Origin: Ephydatia muelleri
Lineage: Eukaryota > Porifera > Demospongiae > Spongillida > Spongillidae
Direction: 5' to 3'
DNA length: 64,000 nucleotides
Assembly (NCBI GenBank): GCA_013339895.1
Contig: JABACO010000013.1
Coordinates: 3,890,015-3,954,014, forward strand
The notes below the pieces were generated by a model that saw nothing but the letters and a program-made list of their open reading frames with translations, did not search any database and had not been told where the DNA came from. Made by a program: the position numbers and the translations under genes. Positions 23,599-35,429 of this stretch are shown one piece after another; within the stretch, counting starts at the first letter, position 1; each line of letters begins with the position of its first letter.

Positions 23599-25090
23599 GT
23601 ACACAATACTGTTGCACGTGGCTCAAATGTTGCGAATAGATCTAGCGGGTGCGGAGCTACAAGTGGACTTGTCTGCACAGATGAGAAGTTTCGGGGGAGT
23701 GGAGGGAGGTAACCGTTGTGACGTAATACATCGATATTGATGAATATAATTGTACATAGGCACGGAACAAGAGATGAGTGCGCTCGAAACTCTATTTGAT
23801 GAGGGGGAGTGGAGCTCATTTTGATATCGCAAGCACGGAAATGATAGGCGTAAAAAGAATGAAGAAACTTCCCTCAAAAGTAACGAAGAATAAAGTGAAT
23901 CAATATGGCGGAGAGGCATAGGACGAAGTAGCAAAGAAAAGAAAGAGAAACAAAGCGGCAAAGAAGAAATAGGTACCTGGTAAAGTCTAAATTTTTACTT
24001 TTTCCAGACCATCATAATGGTGATTTTATTACAGGAAATATAATTAGTGTGGGAGGATTATCTGATCCCCAACAGGTATTTTAATTGATTGTTTTTTCCC
24101 CATAGTTTTACTGATACCTTTTAGCATTCATGTAGTTGCAACTGCCTACTGCAGCTGATGGGGAATTTCAATCTTTTCCTCCTGCACAAGTAATCAATCA
24201 TTCATATTCTGTCAGATGAGAAGTTACATGTATGAGAAGAGGAAAGAGAAGATGAGACAGGAGGGAAGGGGAGGGGAATAGCTAGTACATACATCACACA
24301 GATAAGCAGTACACACCTCGGCAACATATCCAAAGGCATTTTGCGTCAAAGTGTTAGTGTTTTCCAAAAATGCCTTTGGCTTCCATCTTCAATTTTTAAC
24401 AGTAGCTAGCCAACAGCTGTCTAAATGATTACCAGGGGGAAAAAAATTGATCGTTTTGAAATAGCACTGATAAAAATGAATAAAAAGAGTTTTTCAAATT
24501 CAGTTTCTACATTGACCAGAAAGGGTGGCTATAAACACATACATGTAGCCAATGATGTAAGCTATGCATGTACTGAAAATGGTTGCCATATCTGTTACAC
24601 ACGTGGAGAAAATTGACATTGTTTACTTTTGTGGTCAAAATTTAACACGTTCATATGGGCAGTAAGCAAAGACATCAAGAAATTAATTAAATTAGGTTCG
24701 AATGAACAATGATAGGACTGACTTTATAATTAAATTTTTTTCAAAGTAGACATAGGTGTTGAAGTGGTTAAGAGTGACCCAGCTATGTTCTTGACATGGC
24801 CAAAAATAATGCTGCTCTGAGGAAGGTATGTTGTATTCAAATGTGTGTGTCTGCCAGATGTGAGCTGTTCTTGGCTGATACTATTAGGTGGAGATGAAGA
24901 AGAGGAAAGGGAACACCACCTCACCATGCAGGATGAGGGTGGATCACTCTGGAAACGTGGGTGTATTTGTATGTTTGTGTGTGCCATGTCCCACGGATAT
25001 GTTGCCAAGGTGTGTACTGCATATATGTGTGATGTTGTGCTAGCTATTCCCCTCCCCTTCCCTCCTGTCTCATCTTCTCTTTCCTCTTCT
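23599..25090. other. Mostly unassigned, possible ankyrin-gene exon
   Basis: Near 24785-24827 a frame reads VLDMAKNNAALRK and ends at GTATGT, like the end of an ankyrin-domain exon. Another open frame at 24845-25008 is of unknown meaning. The rest has no recognisable content. Confidence 0.25.
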
Positions 25091-25335
25091 CATAACTTCT
25101 CATAACTTCTCCCCTTCTCTTCTTCCTTCCCTTCTCTCCTCATTCTCTTCTCCCTTCCCCTCCTCTTGCCCTTCTCTCCTCTCCCCCCTCTCTTGTCCAT
25201 TTCCCTCCTCTCCCCCTTCTCTTTTCTTCTCTTCTCCCTCCCCTTCATCTCTCCTCTCCCTCTCTTCTCCCCTCTCTTCTCCCTTCCCCTCTCCTTTTCC
25301 CCTTCTCTTCTCCCTTCCCCTCCACATATCTCCAC
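25091..25335. repeat. Pyrimidine-rich CTTCTC array
   Basis: TTCTCTTCTCCCTTCCCC-type units over about 245 bp. Open minus-strand frames rich in Glu, Lys, Arg and Gly are by-products. Confidence 0.95.
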
Positions 25336-26000
25336 CTATTTTTCCCCAAGACAGCTGGATGCAAGGGATACAGTTTGGCCATGATGGTAGACCTATTCTG
25401 TGCTGTACTTGTAGTGGTCCTATTGCCCATCACATATGAAAATGGCAAGCAATCTGTTAAGCATCTTTGGTGTGAATGGCCAATTGCTTTAATCATATAT
25501 ACTCACATCAAGGACAGACACTTATGGCGATTAATCCTGATGCCTTGGCTACTGGCTTTGAAGAATGAGATAAGGGCGTTGAATCCTGTGAGATTGTTTT
25601 GATGGAGATTTATGTGTATGTCATGCGGCCAGGGGTATGCTACATGCTTAGTATGGTTACAGCCATGGGAAGGGCTTGAGCATAATATTTTGTTACTTCA
25701 CTACTAATACCTCCCTTCCTCCACTACTACTTTGTTTAGGATCCCTCACCATCCAGTCACATGCCAGTTCAGAGACGTTAACTGTTTAAAAGAAATCAAT
25801 TGTTTGATTGTGATGTGATTTAATGATGATAGCAAGTGAGCAGATCTAACTGTATTATTCTACGTACATGTACTGCTGTGATGTGATGTACTATATAAAC
25901 AGGTAGTATCCTAAGGTTACCCTTCCTTCTTCATTTGCTCTCATAAGTCTCATATGCAATGTATAAGTACATATAGGAACCCACCAGGGGAAAAAATGGA
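25336..26000. other. Unassigned open frame 25375-25602
   Basis: A 75-codon plus frame with a hydrophobic start (FCAVLVVVLLPITYENGKQS). Domain not recognised. Nothing else is seen. Confidence 0.2.
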
Positions 26001-26006
26001 GTGAAA

Positions 26007-26280
26007 CAAGATATAAAATTTTAAGTAGGATTTTTAGACAGCAATTGAGTAAAAAGTAAGGAAACAAGGAATTACGGATATTATGCATTCATTAAATTAT
26101 AATTATTACAGAACTACATTTAGCACAGAATTTCAGGCAGATAGATTTGCTAAATAATGTAGGTCTGTACTTTTAATGAAAGCATAATATCCGTAATTCC
26201 TTGTTTCCCTACTTTTTACTCAATTGCTGTCTAAAAATCCTACATCACCAATTTTATTTTAATTAAATTTTTATATCTTG
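26007..26280. repeat. Fold-back repeat with 62-bp arms
   Basis: 26025-26086 and 26182-26243 are near-perfect reverse complements (core AAGGAATTACGGATATTATG). Outer AT-rich flanks pair as well (AGATATAAAATTTT with AATTTTTATATCTT). The loop is about 95 bp. Structure fits a MITE or fold-back element. Confidence 0.8.
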
Positions 26281-26434
26281 TGTACTGATGTGAGGTTAAG
26301 TGTTGTGAATCTACACAGTACAATCATGTATAATATTTGTTAATGCACAAAGATGTGAGATGTGCACACTCACACAACCTGGCTGTCTCTTATACGAATG
26401 CATAACTGTACTGCATGCTTCATGATGAACTAAC

Positions 26435-26533
26435 CTTATCCTTGGCATTGATATCAGCTCCTCTCTCTAGTAGAGCTACCACTGTAGCTGTGTGGCCATA
26501 CATTGATGAGAGGTGAAGTGCAGTTTGGTGACC
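26435..26533 (-). CDS. Ankyrin-repeat exon
   Basis: Exactly 99 bp, 33 codons, the length of one ankyrin repeat, flanked by an acceptor (CATCATGCAG) and a donor (GTTAGT). It encodes GHQTALHLSSMYGHTATVV...LLERGADINAKDK, matching the TALHLA...GH..VV..LL..GAD.N consensus. It is intact on its own, but no neighbouring ankyrin exon was found on this strand within about 2 kb. A 340-bp segment including it is duplicated and decayed at 28401-28740. Confidence 0.65.
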
Positions 26534-26539
26534 CTGCAT

Positions 26540-28010
26540 CATCAGATATACAATTAATGTAGGATCGATCACATCACAACCAAACAACACAATGGTATAC
26601 ATGTACATAGTACCCAGTAAAATTCTTTGCATGTACATGTTTATGTAAATAAGATCTAAATGCACTTTTCCCACTAACAGTGGCATAGGAAGGTGATACA
26701 AAAAGGAGTGGCTAAGATGATGCAATGAGGAACACAACCGAATTTTCAAATTAGTGTTTTTGGAGTATGTTTTTGACATGTACACTGTAAATAAATATAT
26801 GTATTTCTATACTTACCACTATCTTCAGATTAGTATTCAACAACTCTCCACTGTTTCCACCATTGTGAAATAACAAGTCCACAATCCAATGGATAGTCAT
26901 AGTCTTGTGTAAACTTGCACATACATGCACATGTAGAAGCTTAGTTGCAGCTACTGTTACTTAGTCTGTGGCAATCACTGCTTTAGCCAGCTTCGGTGTC
27001 TAACTGGCAGTTCTCATCATGGGTACAAATGGCACAAATGACTTAAAGTACATGTATATAGCCATTGTGTGCAGTATGGTAGGATTATGTAATCCTTACC
27101 ATTTCCTGTTCTGCATGTATGCTACCATCTGATCATAATCACTGACTGCATGGACACTATATCCATATCCATGATATTACTCTAGATAATATCCATGTTT
27201 ATATGCTTGTACCATGTCAAGTGTTAAGCTCACATGCAACTTTTTGAGGGGGACCAGAAAGTATAGCACACTATGACCACTACAGTTCCAATGTGTCTGA
27301 TTACAATAATAATGAGTTGCATGCATCATGGCTATGTGGGGTTAAGTGCAGTTTGTAGACCCTACCTTTCACAATTACTCTCTCTGAGACAGTTGGTGGT
27401 CTAGATATGAAGCTATTAACATAGTGGTTGCTGTAAAATGGAACAAGGGTTCAGCAATAACATTGTCACGTTTTACACTGCACTGTGATATCATTGCCAA
27501 AACCCTTGTTCCTTCTTCCTATTTATAGTGTTCAAATCCTCTACACCACCAACTTTCTTATTTTATTACTTGTTTTGTTAGCTTTTGTTTTTATAGGAGG
27601 GCTACAAATCATTTCCTTATTATTGATTCTCACATATGCTGATTCTATCATGCTTTTGAATTAGCTAGCTCAGATTTAGACCATGACTACTATATAGGAT
27701 ATGTGTGGTCTGGGGACATCACCATGGGAACGCTTGGAACTCAAGTTATTGCATATAACAGTGTCAGATCAACACTGCTATTAACATAGGCACTCTTTAA
27801 AATCACTTATACTCCAAGTTCAGGGGCTAACTTTCCGTCAGCCGCAGCATGCACTGGCCATCCTGATCATCTTCGAAGGTGTAGGTAGATTCAGGCACAA
27901 GAAACGCTAGCTTGGCTGCAATTCTGGAAGGACAGGGTGGGCAACAGAACATATAGCATAGCTCAGACAAGACATTTCAATCAGAAGTGGTAACTCTCAG
28001 TTTCGTCTCT
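26540..28010. other. Mostly unassigned interval
   Basis: Contains a small inverted repeat (27440-27470 with 27483-27511, outer words GGAACAAGGGTT and AACCCTTGTTCC). Otherwise no gene recognised. Confidence 0.4.
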
Positions 28011-28013
28011 ATT

Positions 28014-28240
28014 TTTTTTGCCAGCGGATACAGGATTTGAGGGCAGGAGGGGGAAATAAAAGTGATAAGCAAGGGCAGGGACAGGGGGCCCCCTGGCAAT
28101 AGGCCAAAATTGAGTGGGGGGAGGCAGGGGGAGGGGTCCCTTTGCCCTACTGGCGCCAAGTACGAGTGGAGGGGGTCCCCCTGGCGATGGACCAAATACA
28201 AGTGGGGGGCATACCTCTCTACCCCCCCCCCCCCCCGCCT
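28014..28240. repeat. G-rich GCGGATACAGG element fragment
   Basis: CAGCGGATACAGGATTTGAGG followed by G-rich sequence and a C-run at 28221-28236. It belongs with the other GGCGGAT(C/A)CAGG family ends. Confidence 0.5.
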
Positions 28241-28434
28241 AAACCTGCCTCAAATGTACATTATTTTGAAGAAGACAATTGACAGAAGGAGAAACAATGG
28301 AACCCAGTACAAGAACACTACAGGCTTTTTTTTTTTGTATAACAATACTGTGTATGACTTAGTAACAATGAGTTCGATTGACACTGTTCAAGTACATGCA
28401 TTTGTGTGTACTGCATGCCTCATAATGAACTAAC

Positions 28435-28531
28435 CCAATTCTTGGCATCGATACCAGCTCCTCTCTCCAGTAGAGCTACCACAGTAGCTGACCATTCATT
28501 GATGAGAGGTGAAGTGCAGTTTGGTAACCCT
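28435..28531 (-). pseudogene. Decayed ankyrin-repeat exon
   Basis: Homologous to the exon at 26435-26533, with the same GTTAGTTCAT donor. It has lost a few bases in the middle (frameshift within NGHTATVV), its acceptor has changed from GCAG to TTAG, and ADIN reads as AGID. Flanks also align with 26401-26740. Confidence 0.65.
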
Positions 28532-29039
28532 AATTCATCAGACACACTCAAGATGAGTGGTACACAGTTTACATGTACATGTGTACACATCACCCAGTAA
28601 TGAATAAGAAACTACATCACAATGTATATAAAGGTCTAACACCTACATGTGTATGTACATGTACTTTGGATCTTTCCACTACCTGTGGTGTATGAAGGTG
28701 ACAAAAAGTTGCTAAGATGATCTAAGAGGAGTAGGGCATGGTCTGGGCCAGAGATCCAACCAAATTTATTGAATAAGTGTCTTTGACACCAAAAAGTATG
28801 AATTTTGACATGTGAATAAATATGCAACACCACCCAGTTATCACAAGTCAGGGCCGGTGGAGCTCACCAAGCAACCCTGGCAATTGCCTGGGTTGGCTAA
28901 AAACAAAGTATACACATAGTTAATACACGTAAATCGATAGTGAAGTTTGGCATGCAGTATAGTCAGCTACTTTTAAATCAGACGTGCACGGAAATGGCTT
29001 CATTATTGTGAAGCTGATGATAGTATATGCGTTCAATCC

Positions 29040-29301
29040 TTTCCCCATGGTTTTACAAGAAGCTACTAGCTACCAGAATTTCCTCCTGCATGAGGCCAGT
29101 GACTGCCATAAAGAGGCAGTGAAAAGATGTTGGCAACTTGACGCTACCTTTGACAAGGAAGGATGTAGAAGAGATGCTTTCTACAGCTCACAGTGTGGAG
29201 AAAAAATAAATACAAACGTCGCACATAATTGCATGCCAATCTGCTACAGGCAGTCCTGCGCAATTACAGAGGATGGGAATGAATCCGACAGCAATTTTTA
29301 A
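29040..29301 (+). pseudogene. hAT transposase N-terminal fragment
   Basis: YQNFLLHEASDCHKEAVKR matches the end of the TTF-type zinc finger of hAT transposases. After a garbled stretch, EDGNESDSNF matches the conserved GDGNE.DSNF that follows it. Frames in between are shifted. It is a relic of the same superfamily as 22835-23392, which starts at about the point where this one ends. Confidence 0.6.
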
Positions 29302-29349
29302 AGTTATCTTGCGAAAAGAGCTAGATATGGGTTAAACTGCACAGATGCC

Positions 29350-29620
29350 ATAGATGGCTTTTCAGCATTCTGTATACAATATATGAAGTGATTATACATC
29401 ACAATATTTACCACATCTGCAACTCGTTCACTGCAATATCGTCAAGTCTCTTTACCAGATCCCATCCTCGTCCAACTCCAAAGCTCTTCTCATTCGTAAT
29501 AACGAATTTGCAAGCGGACTAGTTTTATTCATTTATTCTGTTTTTCTCAGTTATGGTTGCTGTTTCAAGTGTAATGAATACCTATTATACGAGTTACTGC
29601 ACTGGATCACGATGAAAAAA
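29350..29620. repeat. Segment repeated inverted at 37440-37737
   Basis: Shares the word order ATAGATGGCTTTTCAG, CTGCAACTCGTTCACTGC, TCTTTACCAGATCCCATCCT and GTTTCAAGTGTAATGAATAC with the reverse complement of 37440-37737. In this arm it lies left of the saposin unit; in the other arm it lies beyond the opposite end of the unit. Confidence 0.75.
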
Positions 29621-29641
29621 ATCACAAATCAACTCAACATT

Positions 29642-29914
29642 CTAGAATTGTGTAAGTAGTATAATGACATCTCCTTCTCCTGTATGAACGCCACCCTTAT
29701 GCAATAATGGAGCGGTTCGCTTGCCAGCTGCAGTGATGCCACCACCACCACCACCACCACCACCACCACCACCATTTTGAACAACGAGTGCATACCATAT
29801 TCCTCTATTCCTCTTTCCTGTTTTGGGGTTAGCTGCATGGTACAGTAGATGGAAAAGTAAATATCTTGTTTCATCATATGGGACAACACGATCAACATCT
29901 CCTGCACAGCTCAT
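29642..29914 (-). CDS. Conserved small ORF X, copy A, with poly-Gly expansion
   Basis: ATG at 29914 opens a 90-codon frame: MSCAGDVDRVVPYDETRYLL, then HAANPKTGKRNRG and WYALVVQNGG, then a run of glycines from a (GGT)n expansion (29739-29774 as CCA on the plus strand), then ITAAGKRTAP...GEGDVIILLTQF. The first half is shared with copies B (43515) and C (57979) in the same position behind the saposin gene. No known domain, no signal peptide and no transmembrane helix are evident. The glycine run is unique to this copy; copy B continues IARIVWGTFYW instead. Conservation of the frame up to the repeat in A and B argues for coding function, but an exon of a larger gene is equally possible. Confidence 0.4.
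   Translation of the reverse strand: MSCAGDVDRVVPYDETRYLLFHLLYHAANPKTGKRNRGIWYALVVQNGGGGGGGGGGGGITAAGKRTAPLLHKGGVHTGEGDVIILLTQF
29739..29774. repeat. (CCA)12 trinucleotide repeat
   Basis: Perfect CCA triplets. Copies B and C lack the expansion, so it arose after duplication. Confidence 0.95.
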
Positions 29915-30269
29915 GGTCCGGAAGTTGTCACTTCAACATTTTGAGTCAAAACACGTTACACGTGCACACCACATTGCAACGTTTTTGACTCTTATTACGA
30001 CAACTTCAACACGAAAGATGTGCACTAGAACATTGTTTGACACAAAATTGGGTTAATTGGCTGTTTGCCACACTCATTGGCGTTGTAGCAACAGATTGCA
30101 TTATGGATTATAACCTCACTCGTGCACCCGCATCAAATGCCTGAACTAATTTAGATATAGTCGTGGGATTGTATACGGTAATTCCAATATTAATTTAAAG
30201 GAATGCGAACTCTACAATCTACACGGCGAATAAACAATGTCTGATGTGTATGCTACCAAAACTTGATCC

Positions 30270-31013
30270 TCAACAAGCTGTAACTTTTTGGCATACGTAA
30301 TCCGCATCCTGCAACGAATGGATGATTCAATGAATGAAGTGATTTAAACGATCAAGACTTACAGCCCGTTCACTTAGGTAGTTCCACAGACTGTCAAAAT
30401 AGTTATTCAGAACGTAGTTGCACTGTGTGTACAGCGTTAAGCACGCAGATTTACTTCATCGCATATGTTCTCCAAAATCATACTTACGCCAGTTTTGTAA
30501 AGGAACGACAAACTGTTGCACTTGCTGCTTAGCCTGTTCTTAGCTCCATTCTGTACGTAACGAAGCATTGAATGTACGTTGACATATGGCAGAGTTGCTT
30601 CATACACTCACCTTTGTATTGTCACTCTTCACAATATCGAGCAAATAACCGACAGCAGTCTTGCAAGGACCGCAAAAGAATCCCATCTTCATGACTTCGT
30701 GACGAAACTGCAGCAGCTATATACGCGTACACATGTATTTGTGACATACGCGGAAAGGGTACGAGGAGTACTACGTTGCGGTCAGAGCATGCACACGTGC
30801 ATGCAATATGCGATGTACATTTGCGTGTTCTTCGGCCATTTTCATGTACGACGCCATCAGTTCAGTTGTATCTTGCTGTAGAACCAGTTCAGATTCGTCA
30901 CTTTCTATTTCAGCCGACAGACCGTTTGCTTCAGCCTCGCTTGGCGCTCTAAAAGCCAGTGCTGCTCCCAGCAGAGCGAACATTAGGATTACTTTCGCCT
31001 CCAGACGAGACAT
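30270..31013 (-). CDS. Saposin-B-type secreted protein, copy A
   Basis: Five exons on the minus strand: 31013-30819, 30707-30612, 30550-30488, 30422-30363 and 30308-30270, all in phase 0. Introns are about 54-111 bp. The product is 150 residues: signal peptide 1-20 (hydrophobic VILMFALLGAALA, cleavage after ALA), acidic propeptide about 21-70, then one saposin-B domain. Cysteines at 77, 80, 108, 119, 144 and 150 give C-x2-C-x27-C-x10-C-x24-C-x5-C, the spacing of saposins, NK-lysin and amoebapores, which form three disulfides around a helical bundle and act on lipids or membranes. The first donor (AAT|GTACAT) is weak and is the least certain part. Without splicing, exon 1 alone would stop after 80 codons. 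A saposin-like fold is well supported; a pore-forming, antimicrobial or lipid-transfer role is inference. Confidence 0.75.
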
Positions 31014-31081
31014 GTTCCCGCACGTTTCTGCAATCTGATCTAAGCGTAAGAACAAGAATGACCTACTGCACACAGTGTGCG

Positions 31082-31090
31082 CTATTTATA
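31082..31090 (-). promoter_or_regulatory. TATA box of saposin-like gene A
   Basis: TATAAATAG on the minus strand, about 70 bp upstream of the ATG. Identical in all three copies. Confidence 0.7.
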
Positions 31091-32739
31091 CTCGTCAAAG
31101 CGTGTAGCGGAAATAATTTTCGTTTGCGTTAACGTTTCACCCACTATAGAAAAACCTTATACGTTTGCTTTTTGTTTCCGCATTGACATTAAGCGTTTGT
31201 CAATTAGCAGTCGTAAATGTTACAGTAATTTAATTTGTTTAAAACCACATTCATTTCAAAGTGACAAAAAGGACTCATCAATGTTATTCAGCTCCGATTT
31301 GATGGTATCTTATGGCCCCAGCGACAAGAAAAAGCGCGCATCTATAGCACACTTCGCGTAAGCAGCTGCCTACGCGTTTTACGACCTCCACTTAGTAAGT
31401 CTGGTTTTTAGGAATACTCTAGCGCTAGTGATCCTACAGGTACTCACTTTTCCATCCCTCATGATGTAATTAGTGTGATATCCACAGCTGGCGTACAGCG
31501 TAGGTATATAGTACAACTTCGCGGTAGGCGGTTGTCTGTCGAAATCATATAGTCATCTTTACTTACAACAACCTTTTTATATGTACGACTGCGACATGAC
31601 CAAAAATGCGAGTGTTGTAAGTTTTGCGCTGGTTTAAAAAATAAGTAAAGTGATGGAGTCAATGTAACAATTTGCTCATCACCAAAGAGCTATAGATCGG
31701 TCTGACTGCACGCATGCACCGTGAAATGAATTGCAGGATAGTATATATTAGTTGTGGTATAGAAAATTATACCTGACGTCGGCATAGTGGTGCCCACATG
31801 CAAGTCGGCCGGTGTCAAATGCACGCTTGCACGCGCTTGTGCGAGCAAGAAAGGTTTGCTGTAACACTCATTAACCACTAAACTGCTGTTGAACGCACAA
31901 TATAAAGGAGCAGGCCCCTATAGCCCTAGACGGTACTTCGGGTTGCAGTTTCTCAACTATGTACATGCATGTATTTTATACCTCTTTATCACTGACTGGA
32001 CCACACATTTGGAATTTTGTATCATGATATCCAGAAAACATTTGACATTCGCGCTGCACGACAGCTAGGGGGAATAGAACACTTCTATGCAGTCAGTTGC
32101 CAATCGTAAATAATTAAATCAATCTCCCACATATATTATAGTAACTAAGCTACACAATATTTTATGATCTTGCGCATACACACTCTTTAAAGGGAACCAT
32201 ACAATTAACCTATGGGGGAGCTGAACTACATGTATCTCATTCCATTATAACGGGCGAGTTTATTTGTTTTTGAATCTCATAAGAAAGATGCATGAATCGA
32301 AATTTACAGTCCCCCTCCCGGCTACGGGCCTGATGGTTTTACTTGCATGCAGGTATAGACGTTTCATGAAGTGACGAAGTACTACAATAGTATTTAAACA
32401 TTGAAATGGATCATATTATTGGACAGTCAGCTACAAAATCAACAATGGATTGAGATACGAGCTATGGCGATGGACGAAGATGGACGAAGATGTTATCGGG
32501 TAGAGAACGTTGGCCATCCGTTATTATTCTGCAGCTTTAACTCAGTAGCCCGTGTCACCAGCAATGTTGAACGTATGCACTTGTATAGAGCTAGCGTATA
32601 GAGGAAATCTATGCTTATTGTCACCGGCTACAAAGGAAAGTTTACTATCGAAAGACACTTTTCCGGGTGTCAAATGTAAGCAGACGAAAGGATGCTGTAA
32701 ACAGAATGCGCTTCCCAATACATACAGATACCATAGTAT

Positions 32740-33700
32740 GTAATTCATCCGCAGCTGCGAGTGTGGGTCTGGGTACGAGACCAGTTTGTCCCATGCTTGC
32801 CCAATGTTTACAAATTAATGTAAGTCTATAAACACACTGTCATGTGACACATGAATGAATACCGGTGACTGCTGTGCCTTATGGTGTGCTCAAAACAGAG
32901 TACTAGTAGAGAAAGGTAAACAGAGCTCTTTCTGAGCAAGAGACTAGATACATGTAGACTGATGATATTCCTGATTGTATTACGGTGCATGTTACTTAAT
33001 TATCGCCTTCCCATTTATGACAACCCCAGTCCACAGGAGTCTGTGTTGGGGGAACAAAACACCCTTTTGGCCTAGTTGTCATGACAACAACACTGCTGGA
33101 TTCTGGGACACTCCTGATGCATTTTCCCCTTCATGTTACACCAAACTAGCCTCCACCCCTTTCTGTACAGAGTACTGGGTGCGTGTTTAGCCACTGCATG
33201 TGGACCCCCAGTCAGGACTTGGGGACTAACATGGGAAACATATCTGCAATGCATGGCGCTTGACAGTTCGTATGCCTCGTAGCTCACTGTTGCATGCTAG
33301 ACAGCAGCAAGGTACTTCTCTTCGCAGCATTCATACCATAAACTTAACGCACGTGCGTCGGTTGCGATTAAATCTGCTGTGGCTAGCCTATCTCACGTTT
33401 CGCAACAACGGTGTAAATTCTGCTTTCTGGTTGCCAAGCACCATTCGGTTCTAATAGCTGTCCAGCCTCCACTGACACCCCGATGACGCGACGCTTCAGA
33501 CATACTTTAATCCAATAGCGAAAGCTCCGATTAGCGATTCCAGGTCAGAGAGCAAAAACTTGCCAGCGCTATTGCATTCTAGTTCAAGATTTTCCTTGCC
33601 GTCAACAGTACAACGATGTAGTCGGATATTTTCGATTGAACACGTGGCACATTATTGGAGTGCAATAACCGCCACGATCGGCTAGCCACAGAGCTCATGC
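32740..33700. other. Spacer of the inverted repeat, left part
   Basis: Several unconvincing open frames (for example 32975-33190). No domain recognised. Confidence 0.35.
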
Positions 33701-33713
33701 TGATGGTGTCGCC

Positions 33714-33918
33714 ATGACAGTAGAACCACATTCAAGAGGTACGTATTTATACTGTATTGTCATTCACTTTCATATAGAGTTGGTTTTTTCATCAGCAACT
33801 ATTTCCTTGACAAAGCGAAGCATCAGCGAAAACATCCCTACATGTAATTGCCAGAAGAGCGCTGTGTCAATGGAACAGAACGAATGACACCATTAGACGA
33901 CTTGTTGCAAAAACGGAG
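33714..33918 (+). CDS. Possible 5' exons of an unidentified gene
   Basis: ATG at 33714 gives a nine-residue exon (MTVEPHSR) ending at GAG|GTACGT. After an 88-bp intron (acceptor CATCAG), 33827-33918 continues in the correct phase with KTSLHVIARRALCQWNRTN and ends at GAG|GTAAGA. Phase agreement across two clean splice sites is the main support. A possible later exon is the open frame 34694-34916 (contains GSGSLIKCDETTHAQAM and ends VRIVLKK with TAG), but phase and acceptor there are uncertain. No domain recognised. Confidence 0.35.
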
Positions 33919-33929
33919 GTAAGAACGTA

Positions 33930-35429
33930 ATGCAAAAACTGTTTGTAGGTACATTTGCCTTCGTATGGTTTAAATGCTGACTGATTAGCACATTGCAAGT
34001 CGTAGTTTTAGATTATTATTTTTTGTTTTAGGCCACAATTACAGATAATGTTTTTAGCGATGCTGTGGTTTTGCGCGTAGATATACGCTATTGCGCGCGG
34101 GTCAACCGCTCGTGGATGTACGCTTTCGCGCGCGCGTACGATAGATTTTCAGCTTTTCATATCGTCGGAACGTTATAGCCTTAGCCTCGAAGTTTCAAAT
34201 ATTACCTTCTTCTGATCGGCGAATCGTAGTGGAATACAAATTAGTTTTTTAACAGGTGATATTTTTATATGACTGCACATTAGACAAACTGAAACACTTA
34301 GCTTCGTGAGCGTTTTGAAACGAAATTTATGACCCGCTATTATTAAACTATTATTACGCTATCCACTACAGACTACAAGCGCACGTTGCAAAAACAGTGT
34401 TAACACTTCAGGCGCTGATAATATCGTTCTGATTGAATAGATTTGGATGGGTTTTTTAAATTAGATCTTGCTGCATCGTCGCTCGATTGTAGCACTAAGA
34501 CGATGTGTGATATTTAATTTCTAGCTTCTGTAATAGCAGCTAGCAGAGATGGTAGGTCATTTTGTCTTTCTTAATGTGCAAAGCCAACTAGGCATCATGC
34601 ATATCATGGGAGTTTTTTGATATTAGTTGCATTTTGTATATGTTCTATCATTTGGAGGTATTTACATTCATTCTGGAACCCGATATTATGATGACTTTGC
34701 AAATTTCTTTTTAAAATTCAATTTGAAGGTTCTGGAAGCCTGATAAAGTGTGATGAAACGACTCATGCACAAGCAATGGCAAATCAGACTGCGGCAGAAA
34801 ATAACTCTGAAGTAACGGCATTTTATGAGACATTTGTTTTGGAAGACAAATCGTCTTCTGTTGTACTCGATGATTTGAAGGCCTCTGAACAAGTTAGAAT
34901 TGTGCTAAAAAAATAGGAAGCACTCCAAACTGGTACCGTTTTTTTCCCTTGGCATATATCTGTTTGCATATCATTTGTGTATCATAGTGAGTACATGTTT
35001 ATCTCTCTACTGATTTCTGCAGATGTCCCCATTTTCACCTCCATCTTCTTCATTTGCTGTTGCTCTAAGTGCTGTGGTTACAATTCCTGCTTTGAATGCA
35101 ATTTTCCATAAGTAATTTTCAGTCAGTATAATTGATGCACACAAAGTGAACTAGTGATGAAGAACATGAAAACAGAACAGAGTATGAATTATGTAGGGCC
35201 CGAAAATTTCAACAGAATAGAGAGTTTCTTAATCAGCAAGAAATGGTACGTTACTGTTTAGATTAACACATTCCCATAACCTGACTTTCTTGTAGCTTAC
35301 TACCAGTAATACAATGGACGATGATGATGCTGTACTTGTTGCATCACAGTGGTGGCATTCACAGCGCAGTGCACGGGTGTGCATTACAGGGATCGTTGCT
35401 TAGATTGACGGGCTTGGAATTCCTACTAG
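33930..35429. other. Spacer, mostly non-coding
   Basis: Contains the open frame 34694-34916 noted for the preceding gene and GCGCGC-rich words near 34090-34140. Nothing else is supported. Confidence 0.35.

Larger units (their letters stand above)
29640..32735. repeat. Large inverted-repeat arm A (3.1 kb)
   Basis: Nearly collinear, in reverse complement, with 40760-43700. It carries ORF X, the saposin-like gene, its promoter, about 1.2 kb of upstream sequence (31091-32390, no other gene recognised) and the 32391-32735 block that starts at CAATAGTATTT. The same block begins the direct duplications at 44299 and 59673. Confidence 0.9.
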
